The notes under the pieces: generated by a model
What the model saw: the letters and a program-made list of their open reading frames with translations, nothing else
What the model was told of the DNA's origin: nothing
Database searches by the model: none
Shown here: piece by piece, positions 41,375 through 50,223 of the stretch
Numbering within the stretch: position 1 is the stretch's first letter
How the letters are laid out: each line of letters starts with the position of its first letter
DNA from: CAYRDK01 sp043819345
GTDB lineage: Bacteria > Omnitrophota > Gorgyraeia > Velamenicoccales > Velamenicoccaceae
Direction: 5' to 3'
Assembly: GCA_043819345.1 (NCBI GenBank)
Contig: JBDREX010000010.1
Location: 1-64,000 of the forward strand
Length of the DNA stretch: 64,000 nucleotides
Translations under genes and position numbers: made by a program

Positions 41375-42786
41375 CTTTTCCCCCCACCAAAGCTAATCTT
41401 GAAGTCTGCTCTTTTCTCGGAACCAATATCACCTTGATGCACATACTCCAGAGAAGCCGAGCAAAATAAAGGAGAGGCTCTTAAAACTTTTAAATAATCC
41501 CATATCCATGCAGAATCACCGCTCCAGCCAGTCATAGATTTGAGCTGGCCCTCGTCTATCACAAGCTCTGTCAAATGAATCGCCTCAGGCGTTAAATGAT
41601 AAAGCTCTCCAAAAGCGCCAACGGCATTCTCGTTAACTGACAAAGCGTGCCTGACGATACTATTCTTTTTAAGTTCCCGCGGGCTCTTTTGAAAAAATAA
41701 GAGCTGCTGAATCACAGAGCGTTTGCTTGAAATCATCTCTTCCTTCAACTGTAATAGTCTTAAAAACAACAAAGACGCCAGCAATAAGGCAACAGTCAAA
41801 AAAACAACGGACTGCCGATAAATCTTCCAACGATAAAAACGCTCTTTTTGCATCGTCAACTCATCGGGAGTTATATCAATGCCGTCAGCCGATGTATCAA
41901 GCGCTAATCCGACAACGGAAGCATAGGAAACATCGTCATCTTCCAATACCGCTTTTATTGAAGGCCTGGCATTCAAATCTTCTATGGGATTGAATCTTTC
42001 CACAGGATATGGCAATAGAGATGCAAAAGCCTCCATATCAAATCGGCCTAACTTGCCGGTAACATATAGCCGAACATCGCTAGCTGGATAAAAATCAAAC
42101 ATACGCCGACATGATTCCAGGCTCACTTTGACCTCTTTTACTAAAGCCGGCAAGCCAGTTTCTGAAGAAAGAATCGCACGGCTACAAACCGTCCTCCCGT
42201 CAAGAAATGTATTAAAATCAAAAACATGATCATCTATATTCAAAACAGATACACACCTAAAAACCCTTTCTGTTTTATCATCGCATACAAGAGAGGAACT
42301 CCAATTAGATAAGCCTTGCGTATTCAACGTGACACGATCAGGTATAATGCCTGCCCCTGCAAGAATGCGAACATAAGATGACAAGCGCTCTTGTTTAATA
42401 AGAAAAATCTGAACAAGGGCATGCCCCTGCTTATTGAAACCCACATGCTGATAGTCATAAACACAGACTCCCGCGCATGAATGAGCTGATTCCCTGGCGG
42501 CATAAATACCAACAATCTGGCTGATCTCCTGATCCTGCCTGGCAGGAAAATCCATAAGCCGAGACATCGCTACATAGCGCGGAATAGATAAAATGACATT
42601 TTCCGGTTTAAGAGCGTTTCGCCTCATTTCGGCAATAATTAAAGATTGAGTTTCTTTATCATCCGAACCGATGGGAAAAGCAAAGCAGTGCGTCAAAATC
42701 TTTTTACGCTTACGTGTGGCACAACGACAAATTCGAATTGTCGTTGCATTAAACTCCAAAACTGTGGTAGGAGACTTCCTTATCAT
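41371..42786 (-). CDS. GspL/PilM-PilN-like assembly protein
   Basis: About 471 residues. The N-terminal 330 residues have the actin-like fold pattern of PilM/GspL cytoplasmic domains (TVLEFNATTIRICRC at the start, SVLNIDDHVFDF, VVGLALDTSADGIDI), followed by one membrane helix (about residues 340-362) and a PilN/GspL-like periplasmic domain. It is thus one protein where type IV pilus systems use PilM and PilN. The open frame extends to 42885, but GGAAG lies 7 bases before the ATG at 42786, and a promoter is placed between. It is the first gene of the L-M-C-D block; ATPase, platform and pseudopilins are not in the window. Confidence 0.72.
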   Translation of the reverse strand: MIRKSPTTVLEFNATTIRICRCATRKRKKILTHCFAFPIGSDDKETQSLIIAEMRRNALKPENVILSIPRYVAMSRLMDFPARQDQEISQIVGIYAARESAHSCAGVCVYDYQHVGFNKQGHALVQIFLIKQERLSSYVRILAGAGIIPDRVTLNTQGLSNWSSSLVCDDKTERVFRCVSVLNIDDHVFDFNTFLDGRTVCSRAILSSETGLPALVKEVKVSLESCRRMFDFYPASDVRLYVTGKLGRFDMEAFASLLPYPVERFNPIEDLNARPSIKAVLEDDDVSYASVVGLALDTSADGIDITPDELTMQKERFYRWKIYRQSVVFLTVALLLASLLFLRLLQLKEEMISSKRSVIQQLLFFQKSPRELKKNSIVRHALSVNENAVGAFGELYHLTPEAIHLTELVIDEGQLKSMTGWSGDSAWIWDYLKVLRASPLFCSASLEYVHQGDIGSEKRADFKISFGGGKR

Positions 42787-42823
42787 GTTTCCACTTCCAA
42801 AATCCTGCTGCATGTGTTCCATT

Positions 42824-42852
42824 ATTGTAACATAACGTCCTTTTTTTATCAA
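42824..42852 (-). promoter_or_regulatory. promoter for the GspL-M-C-D block
   Basis: TTGATA (42847-42852), 17 bp, TACAAT (42824-42829) on the minus strand. The predicted start near 42817 gives a leader of about 30 nt before the chosen ATG with its ribosome site. Confidence 0.65.
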
Positions 42853-42882
42853 GTTAAAATTCCAAAATTGTAACAATAGAGT

Positions 42883-42919
42883 CAAAAAAATGCCCTCTTT
42901 ACCTAAAAGAGGGCATTTT
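42883..42919 (-). terminator. intrinsic terminator
   Basis: A 14-bp perfect stem (42887-42900 with 42906-42919; core TGCCCTC/GAGGGCA) with a 5-nt loop, followed on the minus strand by seven T residues. It ends the transcript of the 49-residue gene, just before the promoter of the GspL block. Confidence 0.9.
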
Positions 42920-42938
42920 CGGTGTTTTTGTTGCTCTT

Positions 42939-43088
42939 CTACTTCTTGCGCATTTCTGTTAGAATCTGATCCAATTTCTTCTCAATCCGCTCAAGCGTAT
43001 CAAGTTTTCTCATATCCATCTTATTCTGCTTGTCCTGAACATCTTTAGCTGTCTGGGCTAACTTCGCCATATCCGGTAAATTAAACAT
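42939..43088 (-). CDS. 49-residue coiled-coil microprotein
   Basis: A short frame from ATG 43088 to TAG, with AAGGAG 8 bases upstream and a strong terminator 20 bases downstream, both good signs of a real gene. The product is helical and charged (DVQDKQNKMDMRKLDTLERI then EKKLDQILTEMRKK) with hydrophobic residues at heptad spacing, so a coiled coil is likely. I do not recognise it. It may be the last gene of the MazG-like transcript, or independent. Confidence 0.7.
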   Translation of the reverse strand: MFNLPDMAKLAQTAKDVQDKQNKMDMRKLDTLERIEKKLDQILTEMRKK

Positions 43089-43108
43089 AGTTCATTCTCC
43101 TTTTTAAA

Positions 43109-43196
43109 GTCACAACGACACAAAGACACCATGTCACATGTAAACCCTAGATAATTTTGTTCGTGAGCCGCTCTCCCTGTGTCTTGTGTCTTGTCT
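43109..43196. repeat. degenerate GACACAAAGACAC repeat with inverted arms
   Basis: The left arm (43109-43140) repeats GACAC(A) words and GTCAC; the right arm (43178-43196) is GTGTCTTGTGTCTTGTC, the same words in reverse orientation. Together they can form an imperfect hairpin between the MazG-like gene and the 49-residue gene. Confidence 0.6.
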
Positions 43197-43490
43197 TTAA
43201 AACTTCTTTCCATGTCTATAAGGCCTACTCTTATTTTTTTCAGCTTTCTTTTTTAACGCATCTTCCAGATCAAGGCCGCGGTGCCCGCAATAATCAAAAA
43301 TGCGGATACAGCAATCCGCCAATTCCTCAGCAACGGCCTCTTTCTCTAGTCCATTACGCAAACTTTCCAATGCTTCAGAAAGCTCTGAATGCATTAACGC
43401 TATCAACTCGCCGTCAGAACGGTCAAAATCCCACCATCCTTTTTCTTTGGCCGTTGCATGACACTCTTTTACCCATGTTTTAATATCCAT
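43197..43490 (-). CDS. MazG-like nucleotide pyrophosphohydrolase
   Basis: A 97-residue all-alpha NTP pyrophosphatase. The metal-binding pattern is visible as Glu36xxGlu39 (HSELSEALESLR) and Glu56xxAsp59 (EELADCCIRIFDY). Such small MazG-type enzymes hydrolyse NTPs or modified dNTPs to monophosphates as a housekeeping step. The C-terminus is basic (SRPYRHGKKF). It stands between the trp genes and the 49-residue gene on the same strand. Confidence 0.83.
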   Translation of the reverse strand: MDIKTWVKECHATAKEKGWWDFDRSDGELIALMHSELSEALESLRNGLEKEAVAEELADCCIRIFDYCGHRGLDLEDALKKKAEKNKSRPYRHGKKF

Positions 43491-43544
43491 TTCTTTTCCC
43501 CATTTAAAATACTTGTTAACAGGCGCAACTACCCCGCCTCTACA

Positions 43545-44162
43545 CTATAAATATTTAACCGTTTTAACAAATTCTTTAACTAACGCATGATCTTTTTTTC
43601 CTGGCTTTTTCTCAACGCCTCCTGCTACATCCACAGCAAACGGCTTAAAGCTCTTAACCAACTCAGCCACATTTTCAACCGTCAAACCCCCTGAAACGAT
43701 AAAAGGCCTTTTTACTTTTTTGACCGGCCTTAACGCCTCCCAATCAAAAACTTTACCCGTCCCGCCATAAAAGCCCTGTTTCAAGGTATCAAACAAAATG
43801 GTCGAACCCTTATAGGCCTTAACCTCATCCAAGCAGACATAATCCCTAACGCGAATCGCCTTAATCGTTTGATACTTTTTAAACTGAGCCACATATTCCG
43901 GTTCTTCCTCTCCATGAAATTGTAAATAATCAAGCCCGCAAAATGAAGCGATTTTTTCAACTATGGACGGATCTTCATCCACAAAAACACCCACTTTATG
44001 GATTCTGGAATTAAGCGAAGCGATAATCCGTTTAGCCGCAACAGCCGTAACATAACGCTTGCTCTTCTTATAAAAGATGAATCCCAAAAAATCAGCACCG
44101 CTTTTCTGAGAAACCAACGCGTCTTTGATATTTGTAATCCCGCAAATTTTTACTTTTGTCAT
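43545..44162 (-). CDS. trpF: phosphoribosylanthranilate isomerase
   Basis: TrpF isomerises N-(5'-phosphoribosyl)anthranilate to the carboxyphenylamino-deoxyribulose phosphate. The catalytic Cys is in KICGITN (residues 4-10) and the general acid Asp in GVFVDEDP; the phosphate-binding FIVSGGLTVENV and DVAGGVEKKPGKKD are complete. The 205-residue length is normal. It overlaps trpC by 4 bp and is the last gene of the trpG-D-C-F set. Confidence 0.96.
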   Translation of the reverse strand: MTKVKICGITNIKDALVSQKSGADFLGFIFYKKSKRYVTAVAAKRIIASLNSRIHKVGVFVDEDPSIVEKIASFCGLDYLQFHGEEEPEYVAQFKKYQTIKAIRVRDYVCLDEVKAYKGSTILFDTLKQGFYGGTGKVFDWEALRPVKKVKRPFIVSGGLTVENVAELVKSFKPFAVDVAGGVEKKPGKKDHALVKEFVKTVKYL

Positions 44163-44947
44163 GGCTGTTTTAAAAAACGGACAAATTCCCGGGTGCTGGA
44201 AAAAACATCTTTTTGGCGCATAAGCGCCTCCCCTATTAGAACCGCATCCGGCTTGAGGCTCTTCACAAAACTCAAATCGTCTTTACTATGCATACCGCTT
44301 TCACACACAACAATATGGCCTTTCGGAATTCTTGAAATCAAGGGTTTAAAAACATTCAGGTCAACAGAAAAATCATTTAAGTTCCTGGCGTTAATACCGA
44401 TCATGCGCGCGCCAACGGCAAGCGCTCTATCCATCTCTTCCGCAGAATGAACTTCCACCAAAACATCAAGCTTTAAGTTTTGCGCTAAAGCATAAAAATT
44501 CTTTAACGCGCTATCATCTAAAACAGAAACAATCAACAATATAGCATCGGCACCAGCAGCTTTTGATTCATATACCTGATATTCATCAATGATGAAATCT
44601 TTACACAGAACAGGAAGATGAACGACCGCCTTAACCGCCTTCAGAAAAGAAAGTTCGCCTTGAAAATATTTATCCTCTGTCAAAACAGATAAGCATGCCG
44701 CGCCCGCTCTTGCATAATCACGGGCTATCCGGACACAATCAAAATCATGGCGTATAACACCTTTAGATGGTGAAGCCTTTTTTACTTCAGCAATCAGATT
44801 AACGGGCGAAGCCTTAAGGGCTTGCATAAAACCTGCTGACAAAACTTCCTGTGCCTGCTGTTTTAAATCTTCAACAGAAACAAGCTTCTTCTGCTGGCTA
44901 ACGCGCTCTTTTTTATAAGCTATAATGTCGTCTAAAATGCTATTCAT
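44159..44947 (-). CDS. trpC: indole-3-glycerol phosphate synthase
   Basis: A 262-residue TIM barrel that closes the indole ring. Signature segments are LIAEVKKASPSKG (catalytic Lys), VLCKDFIIDEYQVYES (catalytic Lys and Glu), GINARNLNDF and CESGMHSKDDL. TrpC and TrpF are separate proteins here, not fused as in enterobacteria. It overlaps trpD by 4 bp upstream and trpF by 4 bp downstream. Confidence 0.97.
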   Translation of the reverse strand: MNSILDDIIAYKKERVSQQKKLVSVEDLKQQAQEVLSAGFMQALKASPVNLIAEVKKASPSKGVIRHDFDCVRIARDYARAGAACLSVLTEDKYFQGELSFLKAVKAVVHLPVLCKDFIIDEYQVYESKAAGADAILLIVSVLDDSALKNFYALAQNLKLDVLVEVHSAEEMDRALAVGARMIGINARNLNDFSVDLNVFKPLISRIPKGHIVVCESGMHSKDDLSFVKSLKPDAVLIGEALMRQKDVFSSTREFVRFLKQP

Positions 44948-45957
44948 AGATCATTCGTATATTCTATCAACTTATTTAACTTTTTGATGGCAGCACCCGA
45001 ATCAATGGAAACCCCGGCCAAATTCATGGCCTCTTTGATCGTTGCAGCTTTTCCGGCTAAATAAATGCAACAACCGGCATTTAAAACAACAATATCCCTG
45101 GCGGGCCCTTCCATGCCTTTCAAAATATTAGAAGCGATATGTTTATTAGTATCCACATCACCTCCGGCGATATCTTTAGGACGAGCATCCTCTAACCCCA
45201 ATTTCTCCGGCTCCAATACATATTCTCTTAAATGCCCCTCTTTAACTTCACAAACATGCGTCGGACCGAATGTAATCACCTCATCATAACCACCTTCGCC
45301 ACAAACAACCATAGCATGTTTTAATTCCAGATTATTTAAAACTTCTCCTAAAATAGGAACAAATGCTTTCTCCGATACACCCAAGAGCTGATGTGTCACA
45401 AAAGCCGGGTTAATCAAAGGTCCCAAAATATTAAAAATCGTCCTTGTCTTTAGTTTTTTGCGCACCTCCTGAACCTGGCCCATCGCCGGATGAAGTTGAG
45501 GAGCAAACAAAAAACCGATGCCAAAATCAGCAAGACATTTTTCAACAACGGCCTTATCAGCCTTTATATTAACACCTAACGCTTCCAACAAATCCGCGCT
45601 ACCACAAGCACTCGATACCGAGCGATTACCGTGTTTGGCCACCTTAATACCGGCTCCAGCCACAACAAAGGCGCTAACCGTAGAAATATTAAATGTATTC
45701 TTTTTGTCCCCGCCAGTTCCACACGTATCTAAAACAACATCTGTTTCAACATTAATTTTTGTAACAAACGCACGCATAGCACGTGCGGCTCCGGTAATCT
45801 CATCAGCTGTTTCCTTTTTTCTTGCCAAAGCGGTCAAAAAAGAAGCGATATCCCCTTCAATAACTTCCCCTTTTGCGATAGAAGTAATAAGGGCCTCCAT
45901 CTCATCAATAGTCAAATCCTGCATATTCGAAACTTTTTTAATAGCGTCTTTTATCAT
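44944..45957 (-). CDS. trpD: anthranilate phosphoribosyltransferase
   Basis: TrpD transfers phosphoribose from PRPP to anthranilate. The 337-residue protein has the PRPP motif DTCGTGGDKKNTFNIST, the KHGNRSVSSACGSADLLEALG anthranilate/PRPP loop split around residues 107-127, and VVCGEGGYDEV. It overlaps trpG by 4 bp and trpC by 4 bp; all four genes are translationally coupled. Confidence 0.97.
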   Translation of the reverse strand: MIKDAIKKVSNMQDLTIDEMEALITSIAKGEVIEGDIASFLTALARKKETADEITGAARAMRAFVTKINVETDVVLDTCGTGGDKKNTFNISTVSAFVVAGAGIKVAKHGNRSVSSACGSADLLEALGVNIKADKAVVEKCLADFGIGFLFAPQLHPAMGQVQEVRKKLKTRTIFNILGPLINPAFVTHQLLGVSEKAFVPILGEVLNNLELKHAMVVCGEGGYDEVITFGPTHVCEVKEGHLREYVLEPEKLGLEDARPKDIAGGDVDTNKHIASNILKGMEGPARDIVVLNAGCCIYLAGKAATIKEAMNLAGVSIDSGAAIKKLNKLIEYTNDL

Positions 45958-46517
45958 AGTGAGAGAAAATTTTTTAATAACTGTTTTCCGTGTTTGGTCA
46001 TAATGGATTCAGGATGAAACTGCACGCCATAAATAGCAAACTGTTTATGCTTTAGCCCCATAATCTCTTTATCTTTTGTCCAAGCCAACAGTTCAAGCTC
46101 TTTGGGCAAACTGTCTTTCGCTGCCACAAGAGAATGATACCGTGTCGCCTCTATCGGATTCGGCAACCCCTTAAAAATATCAGAGGCTTTATGATACACC
46201 AACGATGTCTTTCCATGCATTAATTTCTTAGCCCTCACGATCTTACCGCCAAAAACATAAGCGATCACCTGATGCCCTAAACAAACACCTAGGATCGGAA
46301 TTTTGCCCTTAAAAACTCTAACGACTTCGCAAGAAATACCGGCATCTTCCGGCCGGCCCGGGCCGGGCGAAATAACAATAGCCGCGGGCTTCAGCTTTTT
46401 GATATCCTCAATCGTAATTCTATCGTTACGAAAAACTTTCAAATCAGCCCCAAGTTCTCCCAAATACTGCACCAAATTATAAGTAAAAGAATCATAATTA
46501 TCAATCATCAAAATCAT
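45954..46517 (-). CDS. trpG: anthranilate synthase component II (glutamine amidotransferase)
   Basis: A 187-residue class I glutamine amidotransferase supplying ammonia to anthranilate synthase (and often also to aminodeoxychorismate synthase). The catalytic Cys lies in ILGVCLGHQV, with His and Glu in VQFHPESIM. GGGGAG precedes the ATG. It is the first gene of the trp set; no trpE or pabB is next to it, so the large subunit must be coded elsewhere. Confidence 0.95.
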   Translation of the reverse strand: MILMIDNYDSFTYNLVQYLGELGADLKVFRNDRITIEDIKKLKPAAIVISPGPGRPEDAGISCEVVRVFKGKIPILGVCLGHQVIAYVFGGKIVRAKKLMHGKTSLVYHKASDIFKGLPNPIEATRYHSLVAAKDSLPKELELLAWTKDKEIMGLKHKQFAIYGVQFHPESIMTKHGKQLLKNFLSL

Positions 46518-46562
46518 GCGTTTCTCCCCGGCATTGCCTCTATCTATGTATTTCTTTCATTC

Positions 46563-46590
46563 GGGTCAGCGCAAAGCCGGCCCCTACAAT
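46563..46590. repeat. REP-like GC-rich palindrome of the TTGTAGGGGC type
   Basis: In the murA-trpG gap, GGGTCAGCGCAAAGCCGGCC and the following CCCTACAAT form an imperfect palindrome. Read on the minus strand it begins ATTGTAGGGGCCGGC, a form of small dispersed repeat seen between genes in many unrelated bacteria. Confidence 0.5.
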
Positions 46591-46620
46591 ATAATAGAAT
46601 AACATTATAATTGATTATTC

Positions 46621-47886
46621 CTATTCTTTCACCCTGTCAATCTGCGCCCCTAAACTTTTAAGTTTTTCGTCCAACCGCTCATATCCCCGGTCCAAATGGT
46701 ATATCCTGGAAACTTCTGTCCTGCCGCGCGCCACTAATCCAGCCAAGATCAAGCCAGCCGAAGCCCTTAAATCAGACGCCATCACAGGTGCCCCGCTCAA
46801 CTGCTTGGCCCCCTGCACAACCGCATGCGGCCCTTCACGCCTGATACAGGCCCCCATACGACTCAACTCAGCAACGTGCATAAAACGATCCGGATAGATT
46901 TTTTCAGTAATAATACTAATTCCTGAAACAACGCTCATGAGCGTCATAAATTGCGCCTGAACATCTGTTGGAAATCCTGGATAGGGCAATGTCACCACAT
47001 CAAAAGGCTTAAACCGACGCATCGTCTTTTTAACCAAAATACCATCTTTTGAGATTTTAAGCCGTGCCCCCACATCTTTTAATTTTTCAAGCACCGCTGT
47101 CAAATGATAGCTCTTGGCCCCTTTAACAAATACTTCTCCACGCGTTATAACAGCAGCCATCAATAATGTTGCCGCTTCTATCCGGTCAGGAATAATCTCA
47201 TATTCAGCGCCATGCAGTTCCTTTACTCCTTTAATCTCAATACAAGGAGACCCTTCGCCTTTTATCTTAGCCCCCATCTTTATCAAAAACTGCGCTAAAT
47301 CAACAATCTCCGGTTCACATGCCGCATTTTCAATCAGCGTAACACCTTTTGCCAGTGTTGCCGCCATCATAACATTAGCGGTCGCCAAAACAGAAGAACC
47401 AAAAGAACCTCCAAGATAAATGTGCTCTCCCTTTAAATGCTTGGTCTCCGCATAAACATAGCCTTCTTTTACCTGAATACTGGCACCCAGCTTAGCCAAA
47501 CCTTTTAGGTGTAAATCAACAGGACGCAAGCCAATAACACATCCTCCCGGCAAAGAGACTTTAGCTTTTTTAACACGTGCCAACAAAGGCCCTAAGACAC
47601 AAAATGAAGCTCTCATCGTACTAACAAGCTTGTAAGGCGCTTCAAACTTATCAAGTCCATTAGGACGAATAGAAATCGTATGATCTTTAAATTCACTATT
47701 AACCCCTAAAAACCTTAAAATTCTCAACATAGAATGTGTATCACGCAAGTCAGGAGCATTTTTGATAACACACTTTCCCTTTGTCAGGAGTGTCGCCGCC
47801 AAAATAGGCAATAACGCATTCTTAGAGCCTGAAACAGCAACTTCACCTTTTAGAGGTATTCTTCCTTCAATGATTAATTTATCCAT
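46621..47886 (-). CDS. murA: UDP-N-acetylglucosamine 1-carboxyvinyltransferase
   Basis: MurA catalyses the first committed step of peptidoglycan synthesis, moving enolpyruvate from PEP to UDP-GlcNAc. The 421-residue protein shows the SGSKNALLPILAATLL start with catalytic Lys22, the loop Cys116 in SLPGGCVIGLRP (target of fosfomycin in sensitive species), and the EPSP-synthase-like repeats PYPGFPTDVQAQFM and ASDLRASAGLILAGL. It lies upstream of the trp genes on the strand. Confidence 0.97.
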   Translation of the reverse strand: MDKLIIEGRIPLKGEVAVSGSKNALLPILAATLLTKGKCVIKNAPDLRDTHSMLRILRFLGVNSEFKDHTISIRPNGLDKFEAPYKLVSTMRASFCVLGPLLARVKKAKVSLPGGCVIGLRPVDLHLKGLAKLGASIQVKEGYVYAETKHLKGEHIYLGGSFGSSVLATANVMMAATLAKGVTLIENAACEPEIVDLAQFLIKMGAKIKGEGSPCIEIKGVKELHGAEYEIIPDRIEAATLLMAAVITRGEVFVKGAKSYHLTAVLEKLKDVGARLKISKDGILVKKTMRRFKPFDVVTLPYPGFPTDVQAQFMTLMSVVSGISIITEKIYPDRFMHVAELSRMGACIRREGPHAVVQGAKQLSGAPVMASDLRASAGLILAGLVARGRTEVSRIYHLDRGYERLDEKLKSLGAQIDRVKE

Positions 47887-47959
47887 GTTTCCTTAATATG
47901 TAAAAGCTCGCAACATCACCGGATACCCTATCACGAAAGCCTTTAAAACAAAAAAACGA

Positions 47960-48757
47960 TCAGACCTTCTCGATAATAATAACGCGTTCCACACCACAAT
48001 AATCTTTAACACGCCTGGTGCTTTTCCAGATAGAAGTATTACTAAAAATTTCACACACCTTTAGAGCCTGATCATCCCCAACTTCAAAAAAAATCATTCC
48101 ACCTTGTTTTAAAAAGACGCGCGCGCTTTTCTCGATCTTACCATAAAAAAACAAGCCGTCCTCTTGCGCTATCAAAGCACCTTTCGGTTCTCGACGAACA
48201 TCCTCCGGCAAAGATGAATACTGATGAGCACAAATATACGGTGGGTTAGATACAATTACATCGAAACGATCGCTTTGCGCGTTAAAACAGCCAAAAAGAT
48301 CAGAAGAAGAAAAAGTAACGCGGCTTTCAACTCGGTTAAGGCGGGCATTAGCCCGGGCAACTTTGAGAGATTCATCGGAAATATCAACCGCATCAACATG
48401 AACATCTTTTAAAAACTTTGCCAATGCGATAGCAATATTACCAGAACCCGTCCCCACATCCAAAATACGCAAATCATCGCAACAAAAACAAGCACCGATA
48501 CATTCGATAACTTCCTGAACCAAAATCTCTGTTTCAGGCCGTGGAATCAAAACATGCGGCGAAACGCGGAAAGGTAACCCCATAAAATCCTGTTGGCCTG
48601 TCAAATACTGCAAAGGATGGCCGCTAATCCTTTTTTTTAAAATACAGCTTAATCTATTAAGTTGATACGTTGTTAACGGGCGGCTGTCTTGATCTAAATA
48701 CAAATTGCCCCGGTCACAACGCAAAAGCTTACAGAGAATTGTCTCCAGTTCCTTCAT
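47960..48757 (-). CDS. prmC: peptide chain release factor N5-glutamine methyltransferase
   Basis: PrmC methylates the Gln of the GGQ motif of release factors. The 265-residue enzyme has SAM motif I ILDVGTGSGNIAIALA and the substrate motif NPPY (IVSNPPYICAHQ), preceded by a helical N-terminal domain (QYLTGQQDFMGL). Its start is inside the end of prfA (29-bp overlap), so enzyme and target are translated together. GGAGAG lies before the ATG. Confidence 0.96.
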   Translation of the reverse strand: MKELETILCKLLRCDRGNLYLDQDSRPLTTYQLNRLSCILKKRISGHPLQYLTGQQDFMGLPFRVSPHVLIPRPETEILVQEVIECIGACFCCDDLRILDVGTGSGNIAIALAKFLKDVHVDAVDISDESLKVARANARLNRVESRVTFSSSDLFGCFNAQSDRFDVIVSNPPYICAHQYSSLPEDVRREPKGALIAQEDGLFFYGKIEKSARVFLKQGGMIFFEVGDDQALKVCEIFSNTSIWKSTRRVKDYCGVERVIIIEKV

Positions 48758-49808
48758 AGGACTCTCCTTCTGCCTTTATCAACGCATCTGTCAATTCATC
48801 CAGGGAGCCATTTAAAATCTCTTCAAGGCGATGCGAAGTAAACCCGATCCGATGGTCCGTCACACGCCTATCCGGAAAATTGTATGTCCTGATCTTTTCA
48901 CTACGGTCCCCTGTGCCCACCTGAGATTTCCTTTTTTGTGACTGCTCCACCTGGTTTTTTAATATCATTTCATCCAAAAGCCTGGTTCTTAAGACACGCA
49001 TGGCCTTCAACTTATTTTTTAGCTGCGACCTCTCATCTTGGCACGTCACAACTAAGCCTGTCGGCAAATGCGTAATCCTCACGGCAGAATCTGTTGTATT
49101 AACACTCTGCCCTCCATGGCCAGATGAACGATAAACATCAACTTTCAACTCTTTAGGATCAATCTTTAATTCCGTATCCTCCGGCTCAAACAAAACAGCC
49201 ACCGTTGCAGCAGACGTATGAATCCTGCCTGAAGCCTCCGTTGTTGGAACACGCTGCACCCGATGAACACCGCTTTCATATTTGAGCCTTTTATAAGCCT
49301 CTTTACCGACTACACTAAAGACGACTTCCTTCATGCCGCCAATATCCGTCGTATTAATGGACATCAGCTCGACTTCCCAATGCTTTAAAACCGCGTATTT
49401 TGTGTACATCCTGTAAAGATCGCTGGCAAAAAGCCCCGCCTCTTGTCCGCCCGTTCCAGCCCTAATTTCAACCATGCAATTTCGGCCTAAATCAGGATCA
49501 GGCGGGCGCATCATATCAGACAATTCTCGTTCTAGGCCTTCCGTTTTCTTCTTTAACTCCTCAAGTTCAAGAACAGCCAATTCAAGAAAATCTTTTCCAT
49601 GAGACTTATCCAAAAGAATGTGCTCTAACTCAACAGTTTGCTTACGCGCATCTTCAACCTCATCATACTTTTTAATCAAAGGAGTTATTTCAGCAAGTTC
49701 CTTAGCATATTTAGCGCATAAACCCGCATCCGCGACAACCGCGTGATCCGACAATAGCTTCTCGAGTTCATCGCTGCGCTTTTTCAGCTCTTCAATTTTC
49801 TTGCTCAT
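48729..49808 (-). CDS. prfA: peptide chain release factor 1
   Basis: RF1 reads UAA and UAG and releases the peptide. The 359-residue protein contains the stop-recognition segment HRVQRVPTTEASGRIHTS and the catalytic GGQ in SSGHGGQSVNTTDS, plus DERSQLKNK in domain 3. The anticodon-like tripeptide reads PTT in place of the more usual PAT/PVT. It overlaps prmC, the methylase that acts on it. Confidence 0.97.
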   Translation of the reverse strand: MSKKIEELKKRSDELEKLLSDHAVVADAGLCAKYAKELAEITPLIKKYDEVEDARKQTVELEHILLDKSHGKDFLELAVLELEELKKKTEGLERELSDMMRPPDPDLGRNCMVEIRAGTGGQEAGLFASDLYRMYTKYAVLKHWEVELMSINTTDIGGMKEVVFSVVGKEAYKRLKYESGVHRVQRVPTTEASGRIHTSAATVAVLFEPEDTELKIDPKELKVDVYRSSGHGGQSVNTTDSAVRITHLPTGLVVTCQDERSQLKNKLKAMRVLRTRLLDEMILKNQVEQSQKRKSQVGTGDRSEKIRTYNFPDRRVTDHRIGFTSHRLEEILNGSLDELTDALIKAEGESYEGTGDNSL

Positions 49809-49844
49809 AACACAACTCCAAACCTGTTTTACTCAAACAAATGT

Positions 49845-50042
49845 TTATTTCTTATATTTCTTCCTGAACTTCTCTACGCGTCCAGCAGAATCAATAAACT
49901 TCTGTTTGCCCGTAAAAAAAGGATGGCATTTTGAACAAATATCAACGCGAATATTCGGCTTTGTTGATTTGCTATGAATAACTTCGCCACAGGCGCAAAT
50001 AATTGTCGCCTCCTTATACTCTGGATGAATCTTCTCCTTCAT
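49845..50042 (-). CDS. rpmE: ribosomal protein bL31
   Basis: A 65-residue bL31 of the zinc-binding type: Cys16, Cys18, Cys36 and Cys39 are all present (IICACGE, CSKCH), and the family ending HPFFTGKQKFIDSAGRVEKF is complete. The open frame continues upstream to 50090, but GGAGGTGAG lies 6-8 bases before the ATG at 50042. It is 36 bp before prfA in the same direction. Confidence 0.96.
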   Translation of the reverse strand: MKEKIHPEYKEATIICACGEVIHSKSTKPNIRVDICSKCHPFFTGKQKFIDSAGRVEKFRKKYKK

Positions 50043-50090
50043 TTCTCTCACCTCCTTATGAAACCACAAGTAAAATAACTCAATATTCAA

Positions 50091-50223
50091 ATTCCAATGA
50101 CGAATAAAATCACACTAGAACAAATCACAACACCCGCTACTATTGAGATTTATGATCTTTTTGGGTCTTATTTAACATCAAGCCTGAGCCACTGAAATTC
50201 TTTTCACCTTTTCTGTGTCTTGT
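50091..50223. other. rho-rpmE gap with degenerate repeat words
   Basis: The gap holds CAAATTCCAATGACG and TTTCTGTGTCTTGTC words like those of the degenerate repeat families elsewhere in the window. No reading frame or clear hairpin terminator is visible. Confidence 0.4.

Noticed and set aside
46518..46620. Trp-operon attenuator or T-box.
   Set aside because: No leader peptide with Trp codons, no T-box motif; the only structure is a REP-like dispersed palindrome.
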